Made by a program: the position numbers and the translations under genes. Below, in pieces: positions 24,136-32,031 of a stretch of 38,979 nucleotides of DNA (positions within the stretch are counted from its first letter, which is position 1; the number at the start of each line of letters is the position of its first letter). The stretch comes from Bacilli bacterium (GTDB taxonomy: Bacteria; Bacillota_I; Bacilli_A; RF39; UBA660): positions 1 through 38,979 of the forward strand of contig JAAVZT010000003.1 of the NCBI GenBank assembly GCA_022791775.1. The letters are read 5' to 3'. The notes below the pieces were generated by a model. It did not search any database. It saw only the letters and a list, made by a program, of their open reading frames with translations, and had not been told where the DNA came from.

Positions 24136-25623
24136 ATGTATCAAGAAAAAGAATTAGTATGTTTCGATGGACAATTGAGTTTAAATAAAAAATTAATAAA
24201 TCAGATCAAATTATCAGAAAGTAAATCTTCTCCATATCATAAAGAAGTAAGTATTACAGATGAATTTGGTCGAAAAATGAAAACCAGTAATTTATTCTTA
24301 AAAAAAGAACATGCACCAAAATTGGAAAATGGAACTTATTATAGTATGTCGGAAATTCAAAAAGTATTGCAAGAGACATTAGAGACAACGAATCCAAACC
24401 AAATCGTAATGTGTAAAAGAACCCAAAAGCAAATTGAAATAAATAAAGTACTAACTGAAATCATAAAAATGCTACAGGACACAAATAAGTTGAAATTAAT
24501 CCCTGATTATAAAGATAATGATTCTTTTTTAAAAGAGAAAGTTTGGTTAAAATTAAAAGAGATGCCTGATTTTAAAAGCCAAGGTTTGTTTCTTCTTAGA
24601 AAAAAAGCTGTCGTTCGAACAGGAGCATATATTCACGAAATGGAATTAAAAAAAGCTTTAGCAGATTATTTGCTCTTTTCAACTAGAGATATAGAAAAAG
24701 CGCTTCCTCCTAAAAAAGAAAGCATCACTCATAAAATAAAAAAAGTCTTAAAGCGAAAATGGAAACTATATCCGATCGCTCTAGCAGGAGCACTTATTGC
24801 TTCAATGGGATGTCAGGTTTCAAAACCAACAAAAAAATTTGAAGAGCAAATAAAAGAAACAAAATGCTTAGAATATAGTATTGATGTTTATCAAAAAGAG
24901 GTTCGGTTTGAAAATAAAAATGATATAGAGAAAAGAGTATTAGATCAAATTGAAATTGGGAATAAATTAATGGTAAATCAAGACTTATCATATTATGAAT
25001 CAAGTGATTATTTATATGGAGGGGCCAATAAGCAGGGAAAATTTGGCACCAAAGAAAGAGAAGTAAAGGAATATGAAGTGGACCAAATTTCAATTTTAAT
25101 CAATGGCAAGATTGTGAAAAAAGAAAGCCAACAGGGAATAAAACTGAGTAAATTGTTAACTGGATTAGAAGCGGAATTAAACACTCCTGGGGTAGACTGT
25201 ATGGTCCATTTATCTAATCCAGTTTCTGGATGGGTCAATATAAAGGATATATTGCAAAAAGAAGCACCACAAAAACAAGAGCAAAAAGAAGCCAAATACC
25301 AAATACAAGGTCAAACAACTGATTTTGATGGAAGTATTACACTGAATAATAATACGAATCCCATCACAATAAATGTTTTAGATGATCAAGGAAATTTACT
25401 GGAAAATAAAATACGTTTTGAAGAAAACAATTTAATTTATGAGGTAAATCATATTTCTGAAAAATTAGAACAACAAATTACATATATAGAACAGCAAGAG
25501 GGATGGAAATTAGAATGGAATAAAGAAAATATATCATCGAAGCGTGCTTCCTTAAATGCAGCTCTAGAGGCATTAAGCTTTTTAGCTATCAGAAAAAAAG
25601 TACGTAAAAAGAAGAGATTTTAA
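24136..25623 (+). CDS. Membrane-anchored protein of unknown function with a possible SH3-like external domain
   Basis: I do not recognise this 495-residue protein as a named family. Residues 1-~205 are a soluble, Lys/Glu-rich region (starting MYQEKELVCFDGQLSLN). A basic stretch KKVLKRKWK precedes one membrane helix, YPIALAGALIASMG (~212-225), with a Cys at 226 (MGCQVSKP) that resembles but does not match a lipobox. The part beyond it, presumably outside the cell by the positive-inside rule, includes IGNKLMVNQDLSYYES...ISILINGKIVKKES...SGWVNIKDIL, a spacing like bacterial SH3 domains. A second beta segment and a strongly basic C-terminal tail (RKKVRKKKRF) follow. SD GGTGA at 24125-24129. The topology is inferred. 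Confidence 0.7.
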   Translation: MYQEKELVCFDGQLSLNKKLINQIKLSESKSSPYHKEVSITDEFGRKMKTSNLFLKKEHAPKLENGTYYSMSEIQKVLQETLETTNPNQIVMCKRTQKQIEINKVLTEIIKMLQDTNKLKLIPDYKDNDSFLKEKVWLKLKEMPDFKSQGLFLLRKKAVVRTGAYIHEMELKKALADYLLFSTRDIEKALPPKKESITHKIKKVLKRKWKLYPIALAGALIASMGCQVSKPTKKFEEQIKETKCLEYSIDVYQKEVRFENKNDIEKRVLDQIEIGNKLMVNQDLSYYESSDYLYGGANKQGKFGTKEREVKEYEVDQISILINGKIVKKESQQGIKLSKLLTGLEAELNTPGVDCMVHLSNPVSGWVNIKDILQKEAPQKQEQKEAKYQIQGQTTDFDGSITLNNNTNPITINVLDDQGNLLENKIRFEENNLIYEVNHISEKLEQQITYIEQQEGWKLEWNKENISSKRASLNAALEALSFLAIRKKVRKKKRF

Positions 25624-25659
25624 AGGATCGAAAAATGATAACTTCTTTTCATCATCTCT

Positions 25660-25690
25660 AGTTCTATAACTAAAAAAAAGTCATAGAGTT
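25660..25690. repeat. Imperfect inverted repeat upstream of the GerMN gene
   Basis: AGTTCTATAACT (25660-25671), a seven-A loop, AGTCATAGAGTT (25679-25690), with one mismatch and two G-U pairs. There is no T-run after it on the plus strand, so it is not a good terminator for the gene before. It may be a regulatory hairpin just ahead of the ribosome binding site AGGTGG (25696-25701). Confidence 0.4.
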
Positions 25691-25704
25691 AATTAGGTGG
25701 TATC

Positions 25705-26649
25705 ATGCTAAAAAAAAGTGCTTTAAGAAGAATCACTGTAACCTCTGTGGCTCTTTTAATTTTTGGAATTATTTCAATTTTTCCGACAAAAATAGAAGAA
25801 ACTTTTACAACAGATGTAAAACCTAACACTCCCATTTATAAAGCTATATACTTATTAGATCAACAAGAATTTGTAGCTAGAACCAATGTTGTCTTGAAAA
25901 ATGAAGATAAACTGAATCAAGCTCGTGAAATGGTGGAAATGCTAACTATTAATGGGACAAAATCTCATTATTTACCAAATGGGTTTACGGGAGTTTTACC
26001 TAGTGGAACGAAATTAAATGACATTGCAATGCAAAATGGAATATTAAAATTGGATTTTGATGAAACTTTCCTAAAACTTCCAAAAGAAAGAGAAGAAGAT
26101 GCTATTGAAAGTTTAACTTTTTCATTAACCGAAATACCAGATATCAAAGGAATATTAATTTATATTAATGGGGATTTGTTAACAAAACTTCCTAAATCAA
26201 ATATTAAATTACCAACCACTCTCACAAGAGATTATGGAATTAACAAAGTATATGATTTAACAAAACTTCAAAATGCTGTAAAAACAACAACCTATTATGT
26301 CAGTAAATATAATGATCAAGTTTATTATGTCCCTGTAACTGAAATAACAAATAGTGATAAAAGCAAAGTAGAAGTAATTATCGAAAGATTAAAAAGTTCT
26401 GCTACACATCAAACCAATCTAATGAGCTACTTAAATGCCAATGCTCAATTATTAGATTATGAAATATTAGAAAATGATATTTCATTAAGTTTTAATCATT
26501 ATTTACTAGATGACTTTCAAAATAAGCAAATATTAGAAGAAGTGGAATATTCCATTGCGTTATCTATGCGCGATACGTTAGATGTTTCGAACACTTTTTT
26601 TAAGATAAATGGTGAAGCAATAGAAAGTAAAAATTTAAAAATAGAATAA
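25705..26649 (+). CDS. GerMN domain protein (GerM/LpqB-type), membrane-anchored
   Basis: 314 residues. N-terminal membrane helix (~9-27, VTSVALLIFGIISIF) acting as anchor or uncleaved signal; no lipobox Cys. Two tandem GerMN (sporulation/spore germination) domains: first ~43-170 (YLLDQQEFVARTNVVL, LNQAREMVEMLTI, FDETFLKLP, LTFSLTEIPDIKGI), second ~195-305 (YYVSKYNDQVYYVPVTEI, VEVIIERLKSS, LSFNHYLLDD, EEVEYSIALSMRDT). In Bacillus GerM takes part in sporulation and germination, but GerMN proteins also occur in non-sporulating lineages, and no other sporulation gene is certain in this window. The domain call is good; the role is unknown. Confidence 0.82.
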   Translation: MLKKSALRRITVTSVALLIFGIISIFPTKIEETFTTDVKPNTPIYKAIYLLDQQEFVARTNVVLKNEDKLNQAREMVEMLTINGTKSHYLPNGFTGVLPSGTKLNDIAMQNGILKLDFDETFLKLPKEREEDAIESLTFSLTEIPDIKGILIYINGDLLTKLPKSNIKLPTTLTRDYGINKVYDLTKLQNAVKTTTYYVSKYNDQVYYVPVTEITNSDKSKVEVIIERLKSSATHQTNLMSYLNANAQLLDYEILENDISLSFNHYLLDDFQNKQILEEVEYSIALSMRDTLDVSNTFFKINGEAIESKNLKIE

Positions 26650-26654
26650 AAGTA

Positions 26655-26683
26655 TTGAAAATTAGCCATTAATATATTATAAT
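26655..26683 (+). promoter_or_regulatory. Promoter for tRNA-Arg
   Basis: TTGAAA (26655-26660), 17-nt spacer, TATAAT (26678-26683). Transcription would begin near 26690. Confidence 0.75.
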
Positions 26684-26705
26684 CAGTACTGTTAATACTG
26701 ATTAT
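26679..26705. repeat. Perfect 10-bp inverted repeat between the tRNA promoter and the tRNA
   Basis: ATAATCAGTA (26679-26688) and TACTGATTAT (26696-26705), spaced by 7 nt. It overlaps the -10 and ends at the base before the tRNA. Because the predicted start point lies inside the loop, it works better as a DNA dyad than as an RNA hairpin from this promoter. Confidence 0.6.
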
Positions 26706-26782
26706 GTTCGCGTAGCTCAGTTGGATAGAGCAATCGCCTTCTAAGCGATCGGTCGAGAGTTCGAATCTCCCCGCGAACACCA
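26706..26782 (+). tRNA. tRNA-Arg, anticodon TCT
   Basis: A 77-nt cloverleaf with encoded CCA. Acceptor GTTCGCG pairs with CGCGAAC; D arm GCTC...GAGC; anticodon stem ATCGC/GCGAT with loop CTTCTAA (anticodon TCT, reading AGA/AGG, the common Arg codons in this AT-rich DNA); variable loop CGGTC; T arm GAGAG-TTCGAAT-CTCCC. The second T-stem pair is an A-C mismatch. The discriminator base is A. Confidence 0.97.
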
Positions 26783-26823
26783 TTATGATAGGAAACTCGT
26801 ACTTTTCGAGTAAGTAATAGATT

Positions 26824-26847
26824 ACTAACAGAAATGTTAGTTTTTTT
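26824..26847 (+). terminator. Terminator after tRNA-Arg
   Basis: ACTAACA (26824-26830), GAAA tetraloop, TGTTAGT (26835-26841), T-run to 26847. A smaller hairpin ACTCG/CGAGT (26795-26811) precedes it. Confidence 0.85.
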
Positions 26848-27335
26848 GTTATCTTAAAGAAAGAGATAGAAATAACTATTTATTATTTGATATGTATATC
26901 TATATACGAATAAATTAAAAAACGTTAAATGTAGCAGATTTTTTGATGTTGTGAACTACCAAGTCAAACGGAAAGAAATATTATTATTATAAATGTTAGT
27001 AATGTAAAATTACCTATAAAAAAATAGAATAACAATGGATGAATTCAAAAAACTATGAAAACAGGTAAAATAAAATTTACAAAAAATACTAAAATTAAGG
27101 ATTAATTGCATATGATACATAAACTTCTTGTCCAGCTTTTTTACAGAATTTATAATATTTTCATCTAATTAAAATTATTAAAAATTATTGTGAATGAATA
27201 GATTATATTAAAAAATATGATATAATAGCCATGCTTAAATTTATTAATATAAAAAATATATTTTAATTAATGGCTGGAAACTTTAAATAGAAAAATGCTC
27301 AATATGACGAAAGAATATTGACTTAGAGGAATAAT
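26848..27335. other. AT-rich non-coding segment
   Basis: No convincing reading frame on either strand. The only element I can support is an extended -10 box at 27218-27226, listed separately. I saw no copy of the tRNA 3' end that would mark an attachment site. It looks like decayed DNA. Confidence 0.5.
27218..27226 (+). promoter_or_regulatory. Extended -10 element ahead of the pseudogene
   Basis: TGA-TATAAT at 27218-27226, the same architecture as at rlmN, dnaE and polA. No -35 is visible. Confidence 0.4.
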
Positions 27336-27838
27336 ATGAAATTTTATGAAACAATAGATAGGTATATTGACAAAAATATAGATATATATGTTGATATGGA
27401 TGGTGTAATAGCAGAATTTGATATAGGTAATTTTGATTATGATACAATTGTAAAAACAATAAGATAGTAGAGGAAAAAATAAGATGGATAAAAAAATATA
27501 TGTCATGTTTTGATTTAAATGATGTATGAAGAAAAAAAGATAAGTGATGAATTTTATGAGCAAATATTATTAAAGTTATACAAGATCTTGTGAATATTAT
27601 ATAAATCAGATATATTAGAAGATAGAAAGAAAACAACAATTGAAAGAATTATTCATTTAAGAGAAGGATTTGAACATTTAATACCTTTAATAGAAGTAAA
27701 ATTCCAAAGGAAAATTTAGTTAAATTAGACACATCAAATATAGGAGAGATAGAAACTTCGATTTTTATAGCAGATAAATGATGGATGGTGTATATAATAA
27801 AATATTGTGTAAAAGAAAATACACTAAAAATATCTTGA
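27336..27838 (+). pseudogene. Broken gene, N-terminus like a HAD-type nucleotidase
   Basis: An AGAGGA ribosome binding site (27325-27330) and ATG at 27336 start a 43-codon frame. It contains IYVDMDGVIAEFD, the HAD nucleophile motif (DxD followed by G-V), and ends at TAG 27465. Protein-like sequence continues in shifted frames: NKIVEEKIRWIKKYMSCFD (27458-27529, shifted), ISDEFYEQILLKLYKIL (original frame, stop TGA 27591), DRKKTTIERIIHLREGFEHL (original frame), IPKENLVKLDTSNIGE (shifted again) and more up to TGA 27836. Several stops and at least two frameshifts, probably with an internal deletion, indicate a decayed gene. The HAD assignment covers only the first part; the later pieces may come from the same or another protein. 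Confidence 0.6.
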
Positions 27839-27929
27839 TATCTTTATATCAGTTAGTGATTATTACTGCCTATTAATGCTTTAGAAAAAGTTATTTATAC
27901 AGAAAATAAAAATATAAAGGAATGGTTTT

Positions 27930-28859
27930 ATGGTAAATTTAGAACATAAATTAACAGTAGATGATTTAATTGTAGAATATATGATATATAAAGTAAAAAA
28001 TGGATATGATCCTAAATTTTTAGCGAATGAGTTTATCCAATTTTTATTATTTTTTGAATCCAAAATACCAGTTCAAGATTCTTTATATGATAACAAAAAG
28101 TTATTTCAAAGATTCTTTAAAAGAAAATCAGAAGACGATTGGTCCACAATAAATTGGTTGACTGGAAAAAAAATAGAAAATCCGCACATGGATTTTATAG
28201 AACAAGACTCAAAAATTATGATTGCAGCCAATTATCAGTTAAGTGATTATGATAGAAGCATGCTCAATACTTATTTTATGAGCGAAAGAAAAGTGCAAGA
28301 AATTCGAAATCTGATCGAAGAATTTGTATCATGTCAGCCAAAAAGAAAAATAAAAGAATCAGAAGAAACAACCGAAAATGATATTATAGTTGGCAAAATT
28401 TTTTCTGCTAAAATCATATTTCAGATTTGGAACTCTTATATTAAGAATCAAATAAAGAATTATGAGTGGTCCAAACAGTGCATAGATATGAATAAATATT
28501 TATTTGATATGGATTTAGCGAAAATGATGGAAATGAAATCTATCAAAAAAGAAATAGTTGAACTTTATAATAGCTTTTCGAAAAAAGTTTCAATTCTTTA
28601 TCATCAAGATCAAAGTTTAAAAATTTCTTCTTATCGTAATCAATATTTAGCAAGAGCTAACTATGAACTATTAAGTCAAGGATATGAAAAATGGGTGAAT
28701 AATACCTTTGGACCTGACAAAAAAACGATTGATGAAGATTTAACTAAAATATTATCCTCCAAAAATAAAACAGATAAAACCTTGGAAAATAATATATCTG
28801 TGCGAAAGTTAATCAAAAATTTAGAACAAGAACCATCAGATAATAATAGAAAAAAATGA
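27930..28859 (+). CDS. Soluble protein of unknown function
   Basis: A 309-residue, highly charged, mostly helical protein with no signal peptide or membrane segment. It starts MVNLEHKLTVDDLIVEYMIY, then FIQFLLFFESKIPVQDSLYD, a Trp-rich stretch DDWSTINWLTG, NYQLSDYDRSMLNTYFM, WNSYIKNQIKNYEWSKQC, and a helix LARANYELLSQGYEKW; the C-terminus is low complexity. I have the impression that similar hypothetical proteins recur in uncultured gut Bacillota, but I know no function. AAAGGA at 27916-27921 precedes the ATG by 8 nt. It lies just after the decayed segment, so it may be a survivor of the same accessory block. Confidence 0.65.
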   Translation: MVNLEHKLTVDDLIVEYMIYKVKNGYDPKFLANEFIQFLLFFESKIPVQDSLYDNKKLFQRFFKRKSEDDWSTINWLTGKKIENPHMDFIEQDSKIMIAANYQLSDYDRSMLNTYFMSERKVQEIRNLIEEFVSCQPKRKIKESEETTENDIIVGKIFSAKIIFQIWNSYIKNQIKNYEWSKQCIDMNKYLFDMDLAKMMEMKSIKKEIVELYNSFSKKVSILYHQDQSLKISSYRNQYLARANYELLSQGYEKWVNNTFGPDKKTIDEDLTKILSSKNKTDKTLENNISVRKLIKNLEQEPSDNNRKK

Positions 28860-28906
28860 TTTTTTTGAACTAGCGAATGACTTAAAAATTAATTTTTTTT
28901 AAATTT

Positions 28907-28940
28907 GAAAAGAGTGTAATAAAAAATAGAAACTCTTTTC
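28907..28940 (+). terminator. Hairpin after the unknown protein gene
   Basis: GAAAAGAGT (28907-28915) and ACTCTTTTC (28932-28940), 9 bp with a 16-nt loop; weak T-run within the right arm. Confidence 0.5.
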
Positions 28941-28945
28941 GGATA

Positions 28946-28980
28946 AAAAAATCGGTTTTCTATAAATAAATCGATTTTTT
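28946..28980. terminator. Second hairpin with flanking A/T tracts
   Basis: AAAAAATCG (28946-28954) and CGATTTTTT (28972-28980), 9 bp, 17-nt loop. It could terminate in either direction and separates the accessory block from the polysaccharide cluster. Confidence 0.55.
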
Positions 28981-29079
28981 CTTTGCTTATTTATCATAAT
29001 TAGAAAATGTAATGAATAAAAAATAATTTAAATTAAAAAAGCATTGTAACGCATAATACGACATTTTTTTTGTTTTTTA

Positions 29080-29108
29080 TTGATTATAACGCCAAAAAGT
29101 TTTAGAAT
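29080..29108 (+). promoter_or_regulatory. Promoter of the polysaccharide cluster
   Basis: TTGATT (29080-29085), 17-nt spacer, TAGAAT (29103-29108). The leader holds a small CCAC-AAAA-GTGG hairpin (29119-29130), then AGGGGTGAT ahead of a TTG start at 29148. Confidence 0.6.
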
Positions 29109-29147
29109 AGGGTTGAAACCACAAAAGTGGGAGTAGGGGTGATCGAA

Positions 29148-29843
29148 TTGTTAACTGTTAAACGCCAAGAAATTAAATATCTTCTAAATACGATCGATTA
29201 CAAAAAAAAGAAAAACTATGTATCCAAAGTATTGTTAAACGATGTTCACAATAAAGATACTGGCTATATTGTTCGCTCTTTATATTTTGATACATTAGAA
29301 GATCGAGATTTTTTTGAAAAAGAGGCAGGAATCGAATTACGAAGAAAAATTAGATTGCGGGTTTATGATCCTAAAGCTGAATACGCCATGTTAGAAATGA
29401 AACAAAAAGAAGGAAACTATCAACTAAAACGCTCCTTAAAAGTTAGTAGAGACGATGCCAAAGAATTGTGTATGGGAAATTATACGAGTCTATTAAAATA
29501 TGATGATCCATTTGCCAAAGAAATGTATGGTTATATGATGATGTATACCTATAAACCAAAAGTAATCGTAGAGTATCAAAGAGATGCATATTATGCGAAA
29601 GAAAATAGCATTCGCATTACCTTTGATCATCATTTAGTTGCTACTGAAAGTTCCTATAATATTTTTGACGAACAACTGCAAATGAGCCCAATCATTGCTT
29701 CTGATATGGTTGTTTTAGAAGTTAAATATAATGGCTTTCTACTTAGTTATATTAAAGACTTAGTTTTAGATTCATCCTGCAAAAGTACATCAGTAAGCAA
29801 ATATTATATGTCAAGAAATATATCCCACAAAGTAATATTATAA
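29148..29843 (+). CDS. VTC domain protein (polyphosphate polymerase-like fold)
   Basis: 231 residues. The VTC/triphosphate-tunnel pattern is visible: KRQEIKYLL at the start, VRSLYFDTLEDRDFFEK, RRKIRLRVYD, YAMLEMKQKEG, LKRSLKVSR, KPKVIVEYQRDAYY, IRITFDHHL and VVLEVKYNGFLL. The alternating basic (RxKxRxR, KR) and acidic (ExK) strands are those lining the tunnel that binds polyphosphate or nucleotide in yeast Vtc4. In bacteria this domain commonly travels with DUF4956 and CotH proteins; its substrate there is not established. Start: a GTG at 29127 sits in a hairpin with no SD; TTG 29148 has AGGGGTGAT five nt upstream and is preferred. First gene of the cluster. Confidence 0.85.
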   Translation: MLTVKRQEIKYLLNTIDYKKKKNYVSKVLLNDVHNKDTGYIVRSLYFDTLEDRDFFEKEAGIELRRKIRLRVYDPKAEYAMLEMKQKEGNYQLKRSLKVSRDDAKELCMGNYTSLLKYDDPFAKEMYGYMMMYTYKPKVIVEYQRDAYYAKENSIRITFDHHLVATESSYNIFDEQLQMSPIIASDMVVLEVKYNGFLLSYIKDLVLDSSCKSTSVSKYYMSRNISHKVIL

Positions 29844-29861
29844 AGAAAGAGAGTTTTATGT

Positions 29862-30542
29862 ATGAAAGACAAATTAATTGATTTATTAGAGGTATCATCA
29901 AGCACCTTAACGCTTGAACAAATTACAATGCATTTATTTGTAGCAGTAATTTTAGGATTTGCTATATTTTTATCCTACTATATAACGCACGAGGGAACAA
30001 TCTATAGCAAAAAATTTAATGTTTCCTTGGTAATGCTAACTGTATTAACTACAATGGTAATGACCGTAATTGGAAATAACATTGCCCTTTCATTAGGTAT
30101 GGTCGGAGCCTTATCTATTGTACGTTTTAGAACGGCTATCAAAGACTCTAGAGATACAGCTTACATCTTTTGGACTATTATTGTAGGTATTTGCTGTGGA
30201 GTAGGAGATTATGTAGTTGCAAGTTTAGGGACAGTTACTGTATTTTTGATCATGATGATGTTAGGGAGAATCAAAAATGACAATCGTATTTTAGTAATTA
30301 TTAAAACAAGTTTAAGTAATGAACGAAAAGTAGAAGGAATTGTATTTGAGTACTTTATGAAAAAAGCAAATTTAAAAGTAAAAAATACCACTGACAAGTC
30401 TATCGAGTTTATTTATGAATTGCCAAAAAAATATTATACGCAATCGCTAGAAAAAGAAAAAAGTATTACAGAAGCGCTTTATGAATTAAAAAATGTTGAA
30501 TATGTCAACATCGTATCTCAAAATGATGAAATAAGTGGCTAA
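29862..30542 (+). CDS. DUF4956 integral membrane protein
   Basis: 226 residues. Four hydrophobic segments in the first ~145 residues (AVILGFAIFLSYYIT, VSLVMLTVLTTMVMTVIG, IFWTIIVGICCGVG, VTVFLIMMMLG) enclose the family core GNNIALSLGMVGALSIVRFRTAIKDSRDTAYIFW. A soluble ACT-like C-terminal part (~150-226) follows. DUF4956 proteins are usually next to a VTC gene, as here, and probably form a membrane partner or channel for it (inference). Weak ribosome binding site; 18 nt after the VTC gene. Confidence 0.88.
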   Translation: MKDKLIDLLEVSSSTLTLEQITMHLFVAVILGFAIFLSYYITHEGTIYSKKFNVSLVMLTVLTTMVMTVIGNNIALSLGMVGALSIVRFRTAIKDSRDTAYIFWTIIVGICCGVGDYVVASLGTVTVFLIMMMLGRIKNDNRILVIIKTSLSNERKVEGIVFEYFMKKANLKVKNTTDKSIEFIYELPKKYYTQSLEKEKSITEALYELKNVEYVNIVSQNDEISG

Positions 30543-30544
30543 TT

Positions 30545-32017
30545 ATGAAAAATAAAACTATAATTTTACTACTGAGCGTAGCTTTAATTATTTTTTCTTT
30601 TTTCATGAATGATTATCAGGAAAAAAATACGCATCATCGTTATCAAGAACATCTAGAAAAAGAAACTATGTATCCCAATTATAACTATCAAAGCATTAAT
30701 GCTAGCACTTATCAAACTAAAAATATTACTGAGCAAAATATCTCTTCTCATTTACCCATTTTATCTTTCGAAACGAAAGAAGCGATCCATGGTGCAAATG
30801 ATAAAGAAGATAATATTTATGTAAACGCCTCTTTAAAAGTGTATGATGAAGCAACTCAAAAAAATAGAATGACAACAGAAACCTATTCTACAGAAAGTCT
30901 CATTCGATATCGTGGAAATTCATCTCGTTTTTTTGAAAAAAAAGGCTTGCGAATCAAACTGACAGATGAAAAAGGAAAAGATAATGATTATCCTCTGTTA
31001 GGACTTTCAAAAGATCATGACTTTGTTCTGCATAATCCATACTTAGATAAAACATTATTACGAAATTATCTAGGATACAATCTAACTGGAGAGGTTATGG
31101 AATATTCTCCCAATGTTCGATTCTGTGAAGTGTTTATTAATCATGAATATCAAGGAGTATATTTACTAGTAGAGACTATTAAAGTATCTCAAAACAGAGT
31201 AAATATATCAGAATTAAATAAAAATGCAAAAGTAACAAGTTATATCTTAGAGATTAATCATCGATATAGCTATGAAGAAGATAATATTTATTTAAATAAT
31301 TTTACAAATTACACAAATCGAATGAAAACAAATTCTGCATATAAAATCAAATATCCAAGTGCAAAGAATTTAACTCAAGATATAAAACAATATATCGAAA
31401 AAGATGTAAATGAATTTGAACGGAAAATATACTCTTATGACTATGATAATGAAAAGAAAGGTTATTATAAAGATATAGATATTGATTCTTTTGTGAATTA
31501 TGTCGTAATGAATGAATTCTTTTTAAATTATGATGCGGGATTTAACTCAACATATCTTTATAAAGATAAAACAGGTAAATTTAAAATTGCGTTTTGGGAC
31601 ATGAATAATATTTTCAATAATTATTTTGCAGATGTTTTAGATGGTCAAGATTTTAATTTTCAAAATCGTCCTTGGTTTCAAATGTTATTAAAAGACGAAT
31701 ATTTTACAGAAAGAGTCATTAAAAGATACCGAGAGTTGCGTCAAACCATATTGAATGAAGAATATTTATATCATTATATTGACGATACGATTAATTATTT
31801 AGGAGAAGCGATTGAACGAAATTACATCCGCTGGGGAGACTCCTTTACAGATGAGAAAAATTTATACATCAATCCAGAACGAAATATTCATTCTTATAAA
31901 GAAGCAATAGATCAAATAAAAAATGTCATTCATGAAAGAGGGATTTGGTTAGATAAAAATATTGATTCTTTAAAGCAATTTAGTCATGAATCAAAAGTGA
32001 AAGAAATGAATCCTTAG
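30545..32017 (+). CDS. CotH-type atypical protein kinase, secreted or membrane-anchored
   Basis: 490 residues. N-terminal membrane anchor (~5-21, IILLLSVALIIFSFFM), then an external domain. CotH-kinase signatures: LIRYRGNSSRFFEKKGLRIKL, LLGLSKDHDFVLHNPYLDKTLLRNYLGY, FCEVFINHEYQGVYLLVETIK (ATP-site region), YVVMNEFFLNYDAGFNSTYLYK, and FKIAFWDMNNIFNN, the metal-binding WD...N region, where typical members read WDxDxxFGN. Spore-coat CotH of Bacillus phosphorylates coat proteins outside the cytoplasm; here the target may be a cluster protein or the glycan (inference). It starts 2 nt after the DUF4956 gene. Confidence 0.88.
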   Translation: MKNKTIILLLSVALIIFSFFMNDYQEKNTHHRYQEHLEKETMYPNYNYQSINASTYQTKNITEQNISSHLPILSFETKEAIHGANDKEDNIYVNASLKVYDEATQKNRMTTETYSTESLIRYRGNSSRFFEKKGLRIKLTDEKGKDNDYPLLGLSKDHDFVLHNPYLDKTLLRNYLGYNLTGEVMEYSPNVRFCEVFINHEYQGVYLLVETIKVSQNRVNISELNKNAKVTSYILEINHRYSYEEDNIYLNNFTNYTNRMKTNSAYKIKYPSAKNLTQDIKQYIEKDVNEFERKIYSYDYDNEKKGYYKDIDIDSFVNYVVMNEFFLNYDAGFNSTYLYKDKTGKFKIAFWDMNNIFNNYFADVLDGQDFNFQNRPWFQMLLKDEYFTERVIKRYRELRQTILNEEYLYHYIDDTINYLGEAIERNYIRWGDSFTDEKNLYINPERNIHSYKEAIDQIKNVIHERGIWLDKNIDSLKQFSHESKVKEMNP

Positions 32018-32031
32018 AAACGAGGTAATAC

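Noticed and set aside
24794-25295. Minus-strand frames within the orphan membrane gene
   Set aside because: Shadows of the plus-strand gene, without ribosome binding sites or recognisable protein features.
27267-27639. Two long minus-strand open frames, Phe/Ile/Tyr-rich
   Set aside because: They lie antisense to the AT-rich pseudogene, overlap each other in different frames, have no ribosome binding site and read as random AT-rich translation.
27336-27838. Idea that the internal TGA codons mean UGA=Trp in this organism
   Set aside because: Many intact genes here end in TGA at family-correct places (rlmN, stp, rsgA) and use TGG for Trp; the region also has TAG and frameshifts.
26783-28000. 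Attachment-site repeat of the tRNA-Arg 3' end
   Set aside because: No second copy of the T-arm/acceptor sequence was found by eye downstream.
29040-29147. c-di-GMP riboswitch upstream of the polysaccharide cluster
   Set aside because: The leader is only about 30 nt after the promoter, with one 4-bp hairpin, and lacks the GEMM core motifs.
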